Below, piece after piece: positions 8,876-18,115 of a stretch of DNA of 64,000 bases (position 1 is the stretch's first letter; each line of letters begins with the position of its first letter). This stretch comes from Azolla caroliniana. Taxonomy: Eukaryota; Polypodiophyta. The stretch covers positions 21,328,001-21,392,000 of the forward strand of contig JBHGNT010000004.1 in NCBI GenBank assembly GCA_043228905.1. Direction: 5' to 3'. Below the pieces are notes generated by a model. That model was not told where the DNA came from. It saw only the letters and a program-made list of their open reading frames with translations, and did no database searches. A program made the position numbers and the translations under genes.

Positions 8876-11800
8876 TTACACATCCGTAGGTCCCTTCGGA
8901 CCCTGACCGTTTTCCTTACGGGTTGCCGTGTCTTCCTTCGTCTCTGCTACGGGTTCCCCGTCGTCTTTTTCTTCCGGATCGATCCGTACCGATCCCGGAC
9001 AGGTTCCTGGTGTAGTGCCGGTGCGCTGCATAAACGGGTTCTTTGGCATCGGTCCTTTATAGGGCTTTAGTCGAAATCCGTTCACCCACTTGCCTAGTAC
9101 TTCACCGGCAAGTGTCCCTATCTGATAGGACCCGTTGTATTCCCGTGTCAGCCAATACGGGCCTGTCCATCTGAACCGGAGTTTACCCGGCATTTTGCCC
9201 ATCCTCGTTTGGAAGACTAGAACCGGCTTTCCGATTTCGAACATCTTTTCGTTACCTTTCCGGTGACGGTCAACGAACGCTTTCCGTCGTCGTTGCTCCA
9301 GTTCCATGTGGAGGATGCTGGCCAGCCGTTGCTCCTCCAGTTCGCATAGTGCTGCTAGCCGCATTTCCTCCGACTTCTTTTCATTCAGCCGTTCCCGTAG
9401 TTGGATCCGTAAGCTTGGTACCTGAAACTCGACCGGCATGACCGCTTCTAAGCCGAATGCTAACCGGAACGGCGTTGTCCGGATACTTGTTTTGTATGCC
9501 GTTCTGTACGCCCATAGCGCGCTATTGAGCTTTGTATCCCAGTCCGTCCGGTTTTCGTTGACGATTTTGCGGAGAATGTTCTGCAGCGTTTTGTTGGTGG
9601 ATTCCGCTAACCCGTTCGCCTGTGGGTAGTACGGTGTGCTTCTTTTATGCACCACGGCATAGAACGTTGTTAAACTTTCCACTACCTGGCCGAGGAAATG
9701 CCCTCCTTGGTCGCTGATCAGTTCAATCGGACATCCATATCGGCACCAAATGTTTTCGTACAGGAATTTTGCTGTGGATGACGCGGTGTTGTCTCTCAGG
9801 GCCTTAGCTTCCACCCATTTCGTGCAATAATCCGTTGCCACGATGACATAACGATTACCCGTTCTTATTGCCGGTGGCTTGAACGGTCCGACAAAATCCA
9901 ACCCCCACTTCTGGAATGGCTCTAGTGGAAGTACCGGTTGGTGTGGCATTCGTGCTTGCTCCGTAGGCTGGCCCATTCGTTGGCATAGGTCACATTCCTT
10001 AGCATACTTGACGGCGTCTTTTAACGTCGTGGGCCACCACAAGCCGCTCTGCCATACTTTCCTCGCCGTCGCTTCCCCGGCATAGTGTCCTCCGGCAACC
10101 CCACAGTGTGCTTCCCGTAAGATTACTTCTTTCTCGTCACTACGGACTGCCCGTCGCCATATTCCATCTGCTCCTTTGTGGTAGAGAGTGTCCCGTAACA
10201 GACAGAAATTGCGGCTCTGCACCGCCAGTCGTTTCCTCTCGTCCCGGTTCATTTCCTCCGGTGGCAGGCCCGTGCTTAGGAACTGGTGCATGTTTGTCAG
10301 CCATTTATCTTCTGATGCCACCGTGTCGTCCGCTGCCGTTTCCGGGGTGATACGGAATAACTCCGCGTCCGGAAATTCATCCGCTACTCCGTCGCCTGGT
10401 TCTCCGGACTCTAACCGGCTCAGGTAGTCTGCTACGGCATGCTGGATACCGGGCCGGTGGAAAATCTCGAATTCGAACTCCTGCAACAGCAAGGTCCAAC
10501 GGGCCAACTTACCGGTCAGGGACGCCTTGGAAACTAAGTAGAGGAGCGCCGAGTGATCCACATGGAAGGAGAACTTCCTTCCCAATAGGTAGTGACGAAA
10601 CTTTGTTACACTGTAGATCATGCCCAGAGCCTCCCGTTCCGTCGTTGAATAGTTCTTCTCCGCTTGGGACAGCTTCCGGCTGGCGTAATATACCGGCCGG
10701 TACCATTTGGGCTCCGTAAGCTGCATTAAAGCGCTGCCAATAGCGATGTCGGACGCGTCCACGAACACGTGAAATTCCTTGCTCCAATCCGGAGGCTGCA
10801 CGACGGGTGCTTGCGATAAAAGAACCTTCAGGGCATTGTATGCCTTATCCTCCGTATCCGTCCATTGGAACGGTGTCCGATGTACCGCGGTGTGTAATGG
10901 TGTCGCCAAGTCCGCCAAGTGACGGAGCATCCGGCTGTGCCACCGGATTTGTCCTAGGAATCGGCTTAGTGCTTTGGCCGTTTTCGGCGCCGGTGCCCCT
11001 AGTATGGCGTTTACTTTGTCCGGGTCGACCGCAATGCCCTCCTTACTTACGATGTGTCCCAGCAATATTCCACTTGAAACCCCAAAGATGCATTTTGCTG
11101 GGTTTAAGCTTAGCCGGTATAACCTACACTTTTCAAGGCATAACCGTAGGTGCTGCAAATGGTCTTTTCCCCGGCTATAGACTGCAAAATCATCCAGGAA
11201 AACTTGCATGAAGGCAGGGATGTATTCGCCGAAGATCTCCATGATAATTCGCTGGAAAGTTGCTGGTGCCGTTTTTAGGCCGAACATCATGACTTCTGCC
11301 ACGAACACCCCCCATTCGGTGACGAACGCTGTCTTTTCCTGGTCGTCCGGGTGCATCCGGATTTGATTGTACCCGCTGAACCCGTCTAAAAAGCTATAAA
11401 CTTCATGACCGGCGACGGCATCCAGTACTCCGTCCGTGAACGGAAGAGGGAATGCATCCGTAATTGTGGCGGCATTTAGTTTCCTGTAATCAACACACAC
11501 ACGGATTTTACCGTTTTTCTTGGGGACGACGACGATGGGGCTCAGCCACGTCGCTTTCTTTACCGGCCGGATGAAGCCCACTCTTAGGAGTTTGTCGATT
11601 TCCTCTTTTACTTTGGCGGCGTAGTTGGGGTTCATTCGGTATCGTCGTTGCGCCACTGGTTTCGCGTCCTTGCCTAAGTGGATTTGATGCTGATATAATT
11701 GAGGGTCCAGCCCTCGCATGTCTTCGTATGACCAGGCGAATACGTCGCTAAACTCCGTAAGCAGTTTGATCATCGCCGCTTTATCTTCCGGCTTCATTTC

Positions 11801-14731
11801 TTTGGCGATGTGAACCGGCTTTGATTCGTCCTTGCTTCCTAGGTTCACTTCGTCGAGCTGGGATGCTTTTACCCGTTGGGAAACGGCCATTTCCCGTTCC
11901 AATGCTTCCTGTGCTTGCCGTAATTCCCGAATCGCATCTTTGTCTGGTTCGGCTTCGGTGTCGTCGTCCCGCTGCGGCAAGTATGCGGCGACGGCTTCAG
12001 CTACATCAATCTCGAAGAGTGGTACGATCCTCGGATGTTCCTCCAAGTACTGGGCTTCTTCGTCGTCTGCCAATCCTTCAAGCATGTTCACACATTCCGC
12101 ATACAGCGGTGTGCATTCCTTACCGTTGCTCGTCCGTGGTTGTGTCGGTACCCGGACCTTGGCTTTTCCGCGCCGGAAGGTAATCATATTTTTTCGCCAA
12201 TTTTGCTTGATGTGTGCTGTTTTCAACCATGGTCTGCCCAGCAGCAGTGGGTACGCGCCTTGTGCCTGTAGCTGCAGCACTACAGCCGAGATGTGAAATG
12301 TGTGGCCTCCTATGGTGACTTCCAATTTCCGTATTAAGCCCGTCGGCCGTACAGAGCTCGTATCCGCCATCCGTAGCCAGAACGGACATGGCTCCCATTC
12401 ATGTATACCCAAGGCATCACACGTGCGAAGGCTTATTACGTTCACTCCGGAACCTCCATCGATTACTGTGCCGGGAAGTTCGTGCCCTTTGACAATAGCT
12501 GTGATCACCGGACTACTAGTGTCCACCACCGTCGGTCCCTCCTCCGGATTCGAGAAAAGGACTGGTGCCGGTGGGGCTGTGCCGTCTGTCATGCCCGTTT
12601 TTAGCCCTTCCGTAAATCGCGGCACGAGCTGCAAGAGTCTTCCTAACGGCAACGTGATCTGACATTCTTGCAGTGCTTGCCATGTCTCGTTTTCTGGGTG
12701 GCTACCGCCGGCACTCCCTATGGTATTTGCCTTTTGCCGTTCCGCGTCCGCGACGTTTCTTTCATTGGCTTCCTTCACCCATTCCGTCGCCTGTTTTCGT
12801 ATGGCCTCTTGTGTTTCCCACTCTTTGTCCCTGCCTTTCGACCGTGTGGTTACTTGCTGTACATCCGTCACTTCCGGGACCACCATATTAACTGCTGGTC
12901 GTTTCTCGTAGCTCTTTACCGGGCACTGGTTACTGTAGTGGCCTTCCTGCCTGCAGTAGTAGCAGTACTCTTTACGGGTATTGCTGGATTCAGCATTGCT
13001 GGTAGCCGGAGTTGGTCCCGTAGCGAGTGGTGCGTTCTGTGCCGGTTGGCTCCTTGGGATTCCATGTTCCGGGTCCCTAGGGTGACCACCTTTCTTGAAG
13101 TTACGTTTCTTATTATTCTTATTCTTATTTCGGTAGTCCGGTCGTGGTGGATCGTAAAATCGGCCATAGTCCTCCTGGTGCCGTCGGTAACTAGGCGAAT
13201 GGTCTCTGTCGTATTGCTCGTGTCGCCTGTTGGGCTCCCGATAACGGTCCGATCGCTCATACCGGTCGTAGTTATCACGCCGATTCCCGTACCGGCCATC
13301 ATTCTCTTGCCTGTCTCCGTTCCGGACATCTTGTGCCGGTGGGTACCGGTTCCCTCTTTGCCAACGATCGTCATCTTCGTCTCGGCTGCTTCTTGGCTCG
13401 ATCCGTCGGACGGGTGGTGCTTGTCGATTTAACAGGTTGTACTCGCACCGGTCCGTTGTATGACTCTTGGATTGACAAATCACACACTGAGTGCGCATGG
13501 TGCACTCTACTGCCGAGTGTCCGGCATTCAAGCAGATTGTGCATTGAACTGCCTGCCGGAACCGGAGATCTTCCTCGGTGGGTAACGCCCGTTGCAGTGT
13601 TCCCAGCGTAAGCCATGAGCTTGTCTTTTCCATTTCTCTGACCCGGTCAATGACCTGATCGATGGTGCATCCTCGAAAGTCGATTACCGTACACACCGTG
13701 CGTAACGGTTCCCGGAGTGCGTTTAAAAATATCGTCCGTAATTCCTCCTCCGGGGGTGCACGGGCAAGCTGGCTATGCATTCGTTGGAAACGGATGACGA
13801 ATTGGGGAATGCTTTCCCCTGCCTCCTGCCGGATCGTATAAAACAGGCCCACCATTGTCGTCTGGTCGACCTCCTTGTGGAAAAAATGCAAGAATTTTGC
13901 CTTTAATTCTGCAAATGTTGTGATGGTCGCCGGGTCCTGCGACCGCCGCCATCGTGTCGCTGGTCCCTCCAACGTGACTCCGAATTCCGCTATCTTCGAG
14001 CGTTCTTCTTCCTCCGGTGTCATTCGCTGGGACGTGTGATTTGCTTCCCATGTCTGCTCGAAGTCATCCACATGTGCTTCCGCATCCGGATCATCGCGGT
14101 ACTTTGAGTATTGGAACGGCATGTCGTCGTCCAGTATGAAGCCGCGGTTTAGTGGCGTTTGTTGATATTTTTCCGGTACTTTCTCCGGTTCTTTTGCCGG
14201 TCCTTTTTCGGGTTCTTTTTCCGGCTCTTCTTCCGGTACCTTTGCCGGCCCTTTCGTTGGTGTTGGTGGCTTTGCTTCTTCCACTTCCGGTGTTGGTGGG
14301 TTGACGGCTTCCGTTTGCGGTTCCGGGTAGCCCTGGTTGAGCGGTTCCGGTTCTGGAGTCGGCACGGTATCCGATCCGTCGTCTTCCGGGCCGCCGGGGG
14401 TATCGTTGCTGCTCCGGTAGTTCGTGTGCACGCTGTATCCCCCTTCGGAATCCGATTCGTAGGCTGAAAAGGCTTCTGCCTCGTTTTCTCCGCTTGCCAG
14501 CGCCTCCAGGAGTCGTTCGGTTTCCCGGAGACTACTTAGACTGCTTCCGTCGTCCTGGTTGCGAGTTTGCCGTAACCGGAGAGATTCCTCCGCGACTCTC
14601 CGGATCTCGTTGGAGAACGAACGATCCGAGCGAATTTCCTGCGCTGCTTGCTGGAAAGTCTCACGCCGTCTTTGCCGTTCGGCGATGCGTCGAGCTCGGT
14701 CTGTAACCAAGTCGTGCGTTGGTCTAGTCAT
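8876..14731 (-). CDS. Gag-pol polyprotein of the intact Ty3/gypsy element
   Basis: A single 1951-codon frame with no break. The N-terminal acidic, proline-rich region leads to a retrotransposon gag core (about 215-330). Two CX2CX4HX4C zinc knuckles follow at residues 397-410 and 590-603. The protease motif is DGGSGVN with Asp about 758. Reverse transcriptase has FLDD at about 1178-1181 in place of YVDD. RNase H starts with the Asp of VDASD at about 1325. Integrase has an HHCC zinc finger (CDLCQR) and catalytic residues at about D1612, D1674 and E1710, giving the classical D,D-35-E spacing. A GPYWLTREY module closes the integrase; no chromodomain is seen. Gag and Pol in one frame without a stop or shift is common in plant Ty3/gypsy. 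All key catalytic residues are present, so the enzymes may be active. Confidence 0.97.
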   Translation of the reverse strand: MTRPTHDLVTDRARRIAERQRRRETFQQAAQEIRSDRSFSNEIRRVAEESLRLRQTRNQDDGSSLSSLRETERLLEALASGENEAEAFSAYESDSEGGYSVHTNYRSSNDTPGGPEDDGSDTVPTPEPEPLNQGYPEPQTEAVNPPTPEVEEAKPPTPTKGPAKVPEEEPEKEPEKGPAKEPEKVPEKYQQTPLNRGFILDDDMPFQYSKYRDDPDAEAHVDDFEQTWEANHTSQRMTPEEEERSKIAEFGVTLEGPATRWRRSQDPATITTFAELKAKFLHFFHKEVDQTTMVGLFYTIRQEAGESIPQFVIRFQRMHSQLARAPPEEELRTIFLNALREPLRTVCTVIDFRGCTIDQVIDRVREMEKTSSWLTLGTLQRALPTEEDLRFRQAVQCTICLNAGHSAVECTMRTQCVICQSKSHTTDRCEYNLLNRQAPPVRRIEPRSSRDEDDDRWQRGNRYPPAQDVRNGDRQENDGRYGNRRDNYDRYERSDRYREPNRRHEQYDRDHSPSYRRHQEDYGRFYDPPRPDYRNKNKNNKKRNFKKGGHPRDPEHGIPRSQPAQNAPLATGPTPATSNAESSNTRKEYCYYCRQEGHYSNQCPVKSYEKRPAVNMVVPEVTDVQQVTTRSKGRDKEWETQEAIRKQATEWVKEANERNVADAERQKANTIGSAGGSHPENETWQALQECQITLPLGRLLQLVPRFTEGLKTGMTDGTAPPAPVLFSNPEEGPTVVDTSSPVITAIVKGHELPGTVIDGGSGVNVISLRTCDALGIHEWEPCPFWLRMADTSSVRPTGLIRKLEVTIGGHTFHISAVVLQLQAQGAYPLLLGRPWLKTAHIKQNWRKNMITFRRGKAKVRVPTQPRTSNGKECTPLYAECVNMLEGLADDEEAQYLEEHPRIVPLFEIDVAEAVAAYLPQRDDDTEAEPDKDAIRELRQAQEALEREMAVSQRVKASQLDEVNLGSKDESKPVHIAKEMKPEDKAAMIKLLTEFSDVFAWSYEDMRGLDPQLYQHQIHLGKDAKPVAQRRYRMNPNYAAKVKEEIDKLLRVGFIRPVKKATWLSPIVVVPKKNGKIRVCVDYRKLNAATITDAFPLPFTDGVLDAVAGHEVYSFLDGFSGYNQIRMHPDDQEKTAFVTEWGVFVAEVMMFGLKTAPATFQRIIMEIFGEYIPAFMQVFLDDFAVYSRGKDHLQHLRLCLEKCRLYRLSLNPAKCIFGVSSGILLGHIVSKEGIAVDPDKVNAILGAPAPKTAKALSRFLGQIRWHSRMLRHLADLATPLHTAVHRTPFQWTDTEDKAYNALKVLLSQAPVVQPPDWSKEFHVFVDASDIAIGSALMQLTEPKWYRPVYYASRKLSQAEKNYSTTEREALGMIYSVTKFRHYLLGRKFSFHVDHSALLYLVSKASLTGKLARWTLLLQEFEFEIFHRPGIQHAVADYLSRLESGEPGDGVADEFPDAELFRITPETAADDTVASEDKWLTNMHQFLSTGLPPEEMNRDERKRLAVQSRNFCLLRDTLYHKGADGIWRRAVRSDEKEVILREAHCGVAGGHYAGEATARKVWQSGLWWPTTLKDAVKYAKECDLCQRMGQPTEQARMPHQPVLPLEPFQKWGLDFVGPFKPPAIRTGNRYVIVATDYCTKWVEAKALRDNTASSTAKFLYENIWCRYGCPIELISDQGGHFLGQVVESLTTFYAVVHKRSTPYYPQANGLAESTNKTLQNILRKIVNENRTDWDTKLNSALWAYRTAYKTSIRTTPFRLAFGLEAVMPVEFQVPSLRIQLRERLNEKKSEEMRLAALCELEEQRLASILHMELEQRRRKAFVDRHRKGNEKMFEIGKPVLVFQTRMGKMPGKLRFRWTGPYWLTREYNGSYQIGTLAGEVLGKWVNGFRLKPYKGPMPKNPFMQRTGTTPGTCPGSVRIDPEEKDDGEPVAETKEDTATRKENGQGPKGPTDV

Positions 14732-14756
14732 CCATTACCGTCGTTCGCTGCGAGTA

Positions 14757-14782
14757 AGCAGGAATCGTGGTCGCCAAAACTG
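14757..14782 (-). other. Putative primer-binding region of the gypsy element
   Basis: Just inside the 5' LTR the sense strand reads cagttttggcgaccacgatt. A PBS beginning TGGCGACCACG six bases inside the LTR is the likely reading. It is not the usual initiator-Met site (tggtatcagagc). The derivative at 849-875 has the same sequence with tagcg for tggcg. The priming tRNA was not identified. Confidence 0.45.
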
Positions 14783-15193
14783 TGTTACTCTCTTAGCCGG
14801 ACAAGGCCTAACACAAGGTGTCACGGAGACACTTCACCAAAGGGTGATTACGGCATAGGATTAAGATTCAATGATTACACCGACTTACGTAGGTTACACT
14901 ACTAGATTGCTTTGGTTAATTACACGCGTAAGATATAACAGTAATTACAGAACGGAAATCAAGACAGAAGTATAAACAACATAAGCTCTACTAATTATCC
15001 GCTGCTATTACAATGGGGTCCGGGCCTTTAAATAGGTTTCCGGCCCGTAGTACAAAACGGTGCCTCTCGCACCTATTCGGGATCCGTCCGGATCTGGAAC
15101 GGCATACCGTTTCCAGTCCGTCCGTCCACACTATCCTCATATAATAATTAATTCCTTCACTCCGTATTTTGGACTCCTTGCCGGCCGGTAACA
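14783..15193 (-). repeat. 5' LTR of the intact gypsy element
   Basis: 411 bp, identical to 5370-5780. The sense strand starts tgttaccggc and ends gagagtaaca. A TATA-like tatttaaa lies at 15027-15034 on the minus strand, about 160 bp into the LTR. Confidence 0.97.
15027..15034 (-). promoter_or_regulatory. TATA box in the 5' LTR
   Basis: tatttaaa on the minus strand in the context acctatttaaaggc, at the position of tataaaa in the related LTRs. Confidence 0.6.
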
Positions 15194-15198
15194 CGCAT
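15194..15198. repeat. Target-site duplication (right), cgcat
   Basis: Exact copy of the 5-mer at 5365-5369. Confidence 0.95.
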
Positions 15199-16143
15199 GG
15201 GCTATTAGGCTTACTTTATTAGAAGTGATAATAGTACTCGAGGTAGGGTTATCATGTGCACTTAGTTGGTATACTTGACGCCAGGGTTTATATGTCCCAG
15301 ACCACCGCAATATAGACATATAATGTGCGCTCGACGTCGTTGTTTCTCAACATCTGATAAGGGCCCTCGACGTTGTGTTGACTCTATTCCGGTTGACAGC
15401 ATTTGTTGGCATTCAGAACGTTATTCAAATCGCACAGCTCGACTAATTGCATCTGTAAGAGACTTCAGATCTTCATGGAAAGTAAGAAGAAGATCTTTGA
15501 CATCGTTACGCAAACCCTGACAAAATTGATCCATTAAGGCTACCTCATCCCAAGGGATGTCGCATGCCAAGAGACGAAAATCTGCTGCATAAGCTGAAGC
15601 GGGACGATCTCCTTGTCGGAGTCTTCGAATCTTGTTTATTGTCATTTTAGTGCTATCGGTGTCTCCAAAACTAGCTTGAAACTCCTTAACGAACGCCTCG
15701 AAATCCTCCAACAACGGTGATTTCTTTTCGAGAAGTGGTGCAAACCATGCCAATGTTGTATCGCTTAGCAAGATTCCTACTAATCCCACACGAGTAGCAT
15801 CAGTTGGGTACCGATTGGGATGCAACTGAATCACCAAATGGACTTGATTCAAGATACCTTGAAACAGAGATCGTGTACCATCAAACTTGGCAGGGAGGCT
15901 AATCTTTGGTTCCCTTAGGGAGTTTTGAACCCTCGTCACTTGTTCTCGTAATGTTAATATAGTAGCCTCGAGTTGATGAATCCATTGTGATAACTCCTCA
16001 TATTGGTGAGCTTTCTCAGTACTCACGTGGTGTAGGTCCCCGAGTAGCCTTTGATTTTCGTGCTCTAATGCCACAAACTTAGTCGTGCGCATGTCAAGCT
16101 CAAAAAGGACACACATATATTCTTGTTTGCTAACGAGCTCCAT
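15199..16143 (-). pseudogene. gag of the older Ty3/gypsy element (interrupted)
   Basis: A 240-codon frame (16143-15421) starting MELVSKQEY. It has an N-terminal coiled coil, then a typical plant gypsy gag core (LPAKFDGTRS, F...FGDTDSTKM, ASAYAADFRLLACDIPW, FCQGLRNDVKDLL). After its stop at 15421 a zinc knuckle CLYCGGLGHI is still readable in another frame at about 15277-15316, but its last Cys is changed to Gly. The sequence is then cut by the 9.8 kb element at 15198 and continues with the protease at 5369. This is a decayed copy of a lineage different from the inserted element. Confidence 0.85.
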
Positions 16144-16234
16144 AACTTATGACGAGAGGGAAAAAGAAAGAAGGAAAAAGAAGAAAGTTTGCTAGGGTTA
16201 TAGGAAGAGGAACAAAAGATAATTCAGTTCAAAC

Positions 16235-16615
16235 TGTCGTGACTCGTGAGTAGGTGAGAGAGAGAGAGAAAGAGAAAGAGAGGGAAAAAAGACAAAGATA
16301 GAAGGTAGAGAGAGGAAAGAAATAAGATAGGAAATGGAAATGAGTTTATATTATCAGAAAACAAGGTTTACAAAGAGTGAGCTAAGGGCTAAAGATTGGT
16401 GTTGAACCGAATGGGTTGTAATGAAACAATAGACACATATTTATAGGTCCTTATGGAGTATTCTAGAATGTTCTAGAATATTTATGATATTTATGATATT
16501 TATGATATTTAATTTAATCATGGAATACTCTAGAATTTTCTAGAATACTCTAAATATCTTGTAATAACTAATAATATAATTATTAAAACTATATGTCATC
16601 ATATATGTTATTACA
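16235..16615 (-). repeat. Probable LTR of the older gypsy element, with heat-shock elements
   Basis: Upstream of the old gag, the minus strand runs from tgtaataaca at about 16615 through two four-unit TTC/GAA arrays (16528-16545, 16461-16478) to a TATA box cctataaata (16437-16446), then a C/T-rich leader to a possible CA end at 16235. This is a normal U3-TATA-R layout for an LTR driving the gag at 16143. The second LTR would lie left of the window, so boundaries cannot be verified by comparison. Confidence 0.45.
16461..16478. promoter_or_regulatory. Perfect four-unit heat-shock element
   Basis: TTCtaGAAtgTTCtaGAA matches the heat-shock factor consensus of alternating nTTCn/nGAAn units without mismatch. 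It lies just upstream of a minus-strand TATA box at 16437-16446. A second array at 16528-16545 reads CTCtaGAAttTTCtaGAA, with one mismatch. Confidence 0.6.
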
Positions 16616-16706
16616 ATGGTAAAAGGTAGAACACATAGACCAAGACGTTGTGGGTTCAAATCCTTGTAACCCAAAATGTATCTCTTCATAATGACAACTA
16701 TTAAGA

Positions 16707-18115
16707 TGGTATCAAAGCGTGTGGTTTAGTACATCCACTAAGCCCACCCGACTCCATGATTGTGTGTTCGAGACACCAATGACACATTCGGCTATCCACT
16801 ACCGCAGTGCCGCTATGTAGCATGTGTACATGACCAAAGGAAGACACTACATCAACATGAGCACACAAATGGGTAGCTTGCTCCCTAGTGAAAAGCTAGA
16901 CCGGAGCAATTATTCATCTTGGGAGTACAAGATGAACCAATACCTAGTCGGCCAAGAGTATTGGAGCTACATTACTGGTGCACTCGAAAACAAACCCGAC
17001 ATCACAAACCCCAACTACCCAACGTGGGAGCAAGGAGCGAGTTGGGTAATGTATTGCTTGGCAACATGTGTCTACGACCACATGCTTAGCCACATTCGAG
17101 ATGCCAAGACACCTAAAGAAGGGTGGGTGAACTTAAAGAAAATTTTCGCCGCCAACACGATCGTCCGCAAGCTTAAACTCCAGCAAGAGTTGAATAACAT
17201 TCAACAAAAAGATATGCTCATGTCAAGAGCATTTGCGACTCGCTTAGCTTCATCAACATAAACGTCGACGAAGACGAGATGGTTCAAGTATGCTTGGGTG
17301 GCCTCACACATCAGTTCGACCCGATAAGAACGGCTTCTTAGCAAGAGAAAATCATCCTTCATTCTTCGACTTCCAATCAATGTTATTTATTGGTCGAAGA
17401 GAACCGCGTTCAAACCAAGACCAAGACATTGGAAGGACAAATGTTCTTTTCGAATTCGGATGGTGGCCGAGGACAAGGTCGCGGTGGTAGAAGAGGTTAA
17501 TTCGACCGATCTCACGAAGGGAACTCAAACCTTTGACAACAAGACGGAAGCCATCGAGGAACCTTCGTAAGAAGGGGGAGCTTCAATGCTGATCAAAATA
17601 GGCAAACAATGCCACTTACTTGCACCTATTGTAGGAAAATTGGTCATCGTGAAGAGGAGTGTCAGAAGAAAAGAAGTGAGTCGGCTTCCACAAGCCAACA
17701 ACTCACAAACTACGCCACCAATTCCGAATACGACGACTATTGTGGACTATTCGTAATGAGACATAGAGAGATTTCTATGTCGGCCTCCGACTCCAGAAGC
17801 ACCTCCAACTCAGAAGATGTGTGGTTCGTCGACTTCGGCGCCTCACATCATATGGTGTCACACCAAGAGTGGTTTCGTGACCTAAGGACATCGGATCAAC
17901 CCGACTACATAGAGACGGGAGACGACACCACACATCCCATTCGGCACATCGGCAACGTTCCATTTGGCAACGACGGCCAAAAAAATTGCATCAAGAATGT
18001 CCTGCATGTGCCTACAATAACAAAGAATTTGGTCTCAGTCGGCCAAATCGTGGAGCAAGGCATGCAAGTTTGTTTCAACAACGAAGGATGCTTCATCTTT
18101 TTCCCCCTCTATTAA
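16707..18115 (+). pseudogene. Truncated Ty1/copia element: PBS, gag and start of pol
   Basis: tggtatcaaagc at 16707-16718 is an initiator-Met PBS with one change. From about 16857 a copia gag begins (LLPSEKLDRSNYSSWEYKM, KEGWVNLKKIF), broken by a frameshift near 17255. A CX2CX4HX4C knuckle lies at 17621-17662. Then comes a protease-like segment where the Asp at 17831 is followed by Phe (VDFGASHHM instead of DSGA) and a gag-pre-integrase region (NVLHVPTITKNLVSVGQI). The frame ends at 18115 before integrase; RT and RNase H are gone. An upstream LTR is not clear because the older gypsy LTR abuts at about 16615. Confidence 0.85.

Larger units (their letters stand above)
5370..15193 (-). mobile_element. 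Intact young Ty3/gypsy LTR retrotransposon with extra 3' ORF
   Basis: A 9824-bp element in minus orientation: 5' LTR 14783-15193, leader, gag-pol 14731-8876, a 39-nt A tract, a second ORF 8718-5938, 3' LTR 5370-5780. The LTRs are 411 bp each and identical by line-by-line comparison. Perfect cgcat duplications flank the element. The gene order (protease, RT, RNase H, integrase) defines Ty3/gypsy. The integrase ends in a GPY/F-type module with no chromodomain visible, so it is probably a non-chromovirus lineage, but finer placement needs an RT tree. The second ORF after pol is unusual. Both LTR identity and the open gag-pol frame point to very recent insertion. Confidence 0.97.
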
